The position numbers and the translations under genes were made by a program. Shown here piece by piece: positions 50,934 to 53,683 of a stretch of DNA of 53,683 nt. Position 1 is the stretch's first letter; every line of letters starts with the position of its first letter. Origin of the DNA: SIG672 sp045605765 (GTDB lineage Bacteria; Bacillota; Clostridia; Oscillospirales; CAG-272); assembly GCA_045605765.1 (NCBI GenBank), contig JAZUQQ010000053.1, positions 1-53,683 of the forward strand, written 5' to 3'. The notes beneath the pieces were generated by a model, which was given only the letters and a program-made list of their open reading frames with translations, was not told the DNA's origin and ran no database searches.

Positions 50934-52757
50934 ATGAGAGATAAAACCGTAACAGACGTTTTAAGAGAAAAAGCAAACAGGCTACCTCTTTCTCCCGGAG
51001 TGTATATTATGTATAACGAGGCGGGGAAGGTCATATACGTCGGAAAATCCAAGGCACTTAAAAACCGAGTATCACAGTATTTTGCCGATACACAAAAGGA
51101 TATAAAGACAGCCAAGATGGTGTCGGATGTAAGAAATTTCGATTTTATGCTGACGGATACCGAAATAGAGGCGCTTACTCTTGAAAACAAGCTTATCAAG
51201 CTTTATCAGCCGAAATATAATATTTTGCTGAAAGATAACAAAAACTATCCTTATATTAAGGTGACGGTCAATGAAGAGTATCCGCGGGTTACTTTTACGA
51301 GAAAACGACTTTCCGACGGCGCAAAATATTTCGGGCCGTATTCGGGCGCAGGCAAGGCAATGTCGATAATAAAGACAGCCCAAAAAGCTTTCGCTCTCCC
51401 ACAGTGCAAGCTACAATTTCCGCGAGATATAGGAAAAAGCCGTCCGTGCATATATGCACAGATAGGGCAGTGCTGTGCTCCCTGCGCAGGAAATATGAGT
51501 GCTGAGGAATATAAGAACCGTTTTTCGGATGTTACTTCATTCTTGCGCGGTTCGTATAATGACGTGAAAAAATCGCTGACAGAGCAGATGACGTTCGCTT
51601 CTGACAACCTTATGTTTGAGACCGCCGCTCTTATGCGCGACAGGATAAAGACATTGGAGCTCCTTTGGCAGAAGCAGAAGATACTGACAACTCCTGATGC
51701 AGAATATGATATAATTTCGATATATCGCTCCGAACAGTGCTCCTGTCTTGCGCTTTACTACGTTCGCGCGGGTGCGGTCATAGATTCGGATAATTTTGTC
51801 TTTTCGGCAGAAAAGATAACCGACAATAATGAAATAATATCATTTCTATGCGATATGTATTCGCATAGGGAATATATTCCGTCAACCGTTGTTACGGGTA
51901 TTGAATTTGCCGACGAGCAGATCGACACGTTTTGTAGTTATATAAAAGAGATTTGCGGTGTTAGGGTTAAGGTCAGGATACCCCAGAAAGGCGAACTCAA
52001 AAGCCTTTGCGAAATGGTTGAGTCAAACGCACAGCTTCACGCTCGGCAATATCTTGCTGAAAGCGAAAAGGATAACGAGGTGCTATTTAAGCTCGCACAG
52101 ATGTTATCGCTTGAAGTTGTTCCTGAGCATATTGAAGCTATCGATATTTCAAATTATGGAGATGAAAATATCACAGCGGGGATAATCTCGGTGAAAAATG
52201 CGAAATTTGATAAAAAAGGGTACAGAATATATAAGATCCGAACTACCGATGTTCAGGACGACTATCGTTCAATGTGCGAGGCACTCGAAAGAAGAATCTC
52301 GCACAGTCACGAGCAAAAGCTTCCCGATCTTTTTCTTCTTGACGGCGGAAAGGGACACGTATCGGTGGTAAAGGAGCTTTTTGAAAAACTTGGTGTGGAT
52401 CTTCCTATATTTGGTATGGTAAAAGATGAATTCCATAAGACCCGAACGCTTACCGACGGTGAAAACGAGATAAGTATTGCAAAAGAGCAATCGGTGTTTA
52501 TGCTGGTGTATAAGATTCAAGAAGAAGTACACCGTTTTACAGTCTCGAGGATGCAAAAGGCAAAAAGCAAGAAGCTCACACGCTCGTCTCTCGAAGATAT
52601 TTCGGGCATCGGAAAGAAGAAGGCAGCGTTACTTCTTGCACATTTTAAGACGATAAGTGCACTGAAAAACGCATCAAAAAAGGATATATCTTCGGTAAAG
52701 GGTGTGTCTGTCAAGGATGCCGAGAATATCAGGAAGCATTTTGATCAAAACAACTAA
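50934..52757 (+). CDS. uvrC: Excinuclease ABC subunit C
   Basis: A 607-aa nuclease making both incisions in nucleotide-excision repair. GIY-YIG domain (PGVYIMYNEAGKVIYVGKSK, ~18-37), a four-Cys cluster region (CKLQF, RPCIYAQIGQCCAPC, ~155-182), UVR motif (~205-235), RNase H-like C-terminal nuclease (DISNYGDENITAG, ~397; LFLLDGGKGHVSVV), and a helix-hairpin-helix tail (SLEDISGIGKKKAALLLAHF). AGAAAGG is upstream. Confidence 0.96.
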   Translation: MRDKTVTDVLREKANRLPLSPGVYIMYNEAGKVIYVGKSKALKNRVSQYFADTQKDIKTAKMVSDVRNFDFMLTDTEIEALTLENKLIKLYQPKYNILLKDNKNYPYIKVTVNEEYPRVTFTRKRLSDGAKYFGPYSGAGKAMSIIKTAQKAFALPQCKLQFPRDIGKSRPCIYAQIGQCCAPCAGNMSAEEYKNRFSDVTSFLRGSYNDVKKSLTEQMTFASDNLMFETAALMRDRIKTLELLWQKQKILTTPDAEYDIISIYRSEQCSCLALYYVRAGAVIDSDNFVFSAEKITDNNEIISFLCDMYSHREYIPSTVVTGIEFADEQIDTFCSYIKEICGVRVKVRIPQKGELKSLCEMVESNAQLHARQYLAESEKDNEVLFKLAQMLSLEVVPEHIEAIDISNYGDENITAGIISVKNAKFDKKGYRIYKIRTTDVQDDYRSMCEALERRISHSHEQKLPDLFLLDGGKGHVSVVKELFEKLGVDLPIFGMVKDEFHKTRTLTDGENEISIAKEQSVFMLVYKIQEEVHRFTVSRMQKAKSKKLTRSSLEDISGIGKKKAALLLAHFKTISALKNASKKDISSVKGVSVKDAENIRKHFDQNN

Positions 52758-52763
52758 AATATA

Positions 52764-52793
52764 TTGGGTATTGAAAAAACATAGGTGTATAAT
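52764..52793 (+). promoter_or_regulatory. Candidate promoter of rsmD
   Basis: TTGGGT, 18 bp, TATAAT, just after the uvrC stop. Confidence 0.5.
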
Positions 52794-52813
52794 TAAACGG
52801 AAGGTGGATGAAT

Positions 52814-53380
52814 ATGAGAATTATAACAGGAAGTGCTAGGGGCACAAGACTTGAAACGCTTGACGGTGAGGATGTTACTCGTCCGACCGTTGAGAGGGTG
52901 AAAGAAGCAATATTCAGTATGATAAATTTCGAGCTCGAAGGCAGAAACGTGCTGGATCTTTTTGGGGGAAGCGGACAGATGGCACTCGAAGCTCTCTCTC
53001 GTGGCGCGGCATCTGCCACGATATGCGACTCGAATAGAGACGCGGTGGCTGTTATCAAGCGCAACGCTCAAAAGACAAAGCTTTACGAAAGGACAAAAAT
53101 ACTTTCAAGCGATTATAAAGCCGCGCTTAACGGCGCGAAGGGTGAAAAATTCGGTATCGTTTTCCTTGATCCACCTTACGGAGAGAGGGATATGCTTACC
53201 GATGCGCTTGACAGGCTTGTGAGACTTGATCTGCTTACAAACGGCGCGATAGTTATATGCGAGAGCGATAAAAAAGAGCCCATTGAGGCAGATCGACTGC
53301 GAGTTCGCAGGTTTTCAAGATACGGAAAGGTGTTTATAACCGTGCTGACCAATGCTCTAGGGGATCTCGATGAGGAATAA
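52814..53380 (+). CDS. rsmD: 16S rRNA (guanine966-N2)-methyltransferase RsmD
   Basis: A 188-aa methyltransferase of 30S head assembly. N-terminal MRIITGSARGTRLETL, motif I LDLFGGSGQMALEALSRGA (~47), catalytic motif IV FLDPPYGERD (~117). ATG 52814 is preferred; ATG 52808 abuts the GGAAGGTGG ribosome-binding site too closely. Confidence 0.94.
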   Translation: MRIITGSARGTRLETLDGEDVTRPTVERVKEAIFSMINFELEGRNVLDLFGGSGQMALEALSRGAASATICDSNRDAVAVIKRNAQKTKLYERTKILSSDYKAALNGAKGEKFGIVFLDPPYGERDMLTDALDRLVRLDLLTNGAIVICESDKKEPIEADRLRVRRFSRYGKVFITVLTNALGDLDEE

Positions 53381-53381
53381 A

Positions 53382-53552
53382 ATTTGATACTACAATTTTT
53401 CTTCCTTAAAGATGATATATGAGAGATGGATGTAGCAAGTTTGCGAATTGCAATTCGTATGTGCAAAAAGCACAAAAAAGCACACTAAAAATAGGAAAAA
53501 GTGCATAGAAATAAAAAAACGCAAAAAACTCATTTTTTTCAAAAAAAAGGGC
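53382..53552. other. Non-coding upstream region of the terminal promoter
   Basis: AT-rich, no plausible gene. It has the palindrome above and poly-A/poly-T runs (AAAAAAACGCAAAAAAC, TTTTTTTC) that could bend DNA or act as UP elements. Confidence 0.45.
53444..53457. repeat. 14-bp perfect palindrome
   Basis: CGAATTGCAATTCG, about 95 bp upstream of the strong terminal promoter. It could be an operator or chance. Confidence 0.35.
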
Positions 53553-53581
53553 TTGACAAAAGCGAAAGTTAATGCTATACT
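53553..53581 (+). promoter_or_regulatory. Very strong promoter at window end (probable stable-RNA operon)
   Basis: TTGACA, 17 bp, TATACT, preceded by an A/T-rich stretch suited to an UP element. The 102 bases that follow contain no start codon with ribosome-binding site and are rich in short paired segments (GCGCTC, GGCGCTGCC), as in rRNA leaders. The RNA gene itself would lie beyond the window. Confidence 0.65.
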
Positions 53582-53683
53582 ACTGAGGCGCTCAAACGAG
53601 AGTTGGCGCTGCCACAACGAAAAAGCATCGCAAGTACCGCACAATTCGAACACGGACACAGAGCGTGTCGCGAAATGTTCGAA

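Overview
The window looks like a chromosomal segment of an anaerobic, spore-forming member of the Clostridia, probably a gut Oscillospirales-like lineage. This is inferred from gene content and order, not from any database search. Supporting content includes yqfC-yqfD-phoH-ybeY-era-recO-mutS2, yybS-gdpP-rplI-dnaB, ylbJ, a LysM-GH18 spore-lysin type protein, a large Bacillus/Clostridium-type SRP RNA beside dnaX-ybaB-recR, and AT-rich sigma-A promoters with 16-18 bp (nearly always 17 bp) spacers.

Layout. (1) 1-3370: the 3' end of an RHS/YD-repeat polymorphic-toxin gene with a candidate immunity gene, then a second start-less RHS tip module with its own small candidate immunity gene. The two modules share a 501-bp indel-free repeat and the same terminator hairpin. 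(2) 3518-4793: an apparently intact IS30-family element. (3) 5074-9986 (+): rpmE, hflX, a YigZ/IMPACT gene whose only sensible start is ACG, a zinc-ribbon/BspA-LRR membrane protein and dinB. (4) 10011-19546 (-): LysM-GH18, an AEC transporter, and a long housekeeping/sporulation run yqfC-yqfD-phoH-ybeY-era-recO-mutS2. (5) 19614-24488 (+): ylbJ, then a consensus promoter driving a HAD phosphatase, an 885-aa CvpA-like membrane protein and a Nudix hydrolase. (6) 24509-25195: an internally deleted IS3-family remnant, possibly sitting inside a small-RNA gene. (7) 25242-29748: a flavin reductase-rubredoxin fusion divergent from a Crp/Fnr regulator, a three-gene ABC importer, and a DUF4358-like lipoprotein. 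(8) 29909-34743 (+): a catalytically degenerate M23 protein, SRP RNA, dnaX, ybaB, recR. (9) 34674-36841: a roughly 2-kb module carrying one large sigma-factor gene, flanked by 87-bp direct repeats of the recR 3' end; it splits the recR terminator. (10) 36864-45481 (-): one probable operon yybS-gdpP-rplI-dnaB-tilS-ftsH. (11) 45681-53380 (+): rimM-trmD, an O-antigen-ligase-like membrane protein with two tandem DUF4330-like proteins, an HPr-like protein, uvrC, rsmD. (12) 53381-53683: a very strong promoter and a non-coding leader running off the end, probably the upstream region of a stable-RNA operon.

Most of the window is conserved core: translation and ribosome assembly (rpmE, era, ybeY, rimM, trmD, rplI, rsmD, tilS, SRP RNA), DNA replication and repair (dnaX, recR, recO, mutS2, dnaB, uvrC, dinB), membrane proteostasis and c-di-AMP turnover (ftsH, gdpP), and sporulation (yqfC, yqfD, ylbJ, LysM-GH18). 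The accessory interest is in four places: the RHS tip cassettes, the recR-targeted sigma-factor module, the IS3 deletion derivative with its flanking promoter, and several large lineage-specific membrane proteins.
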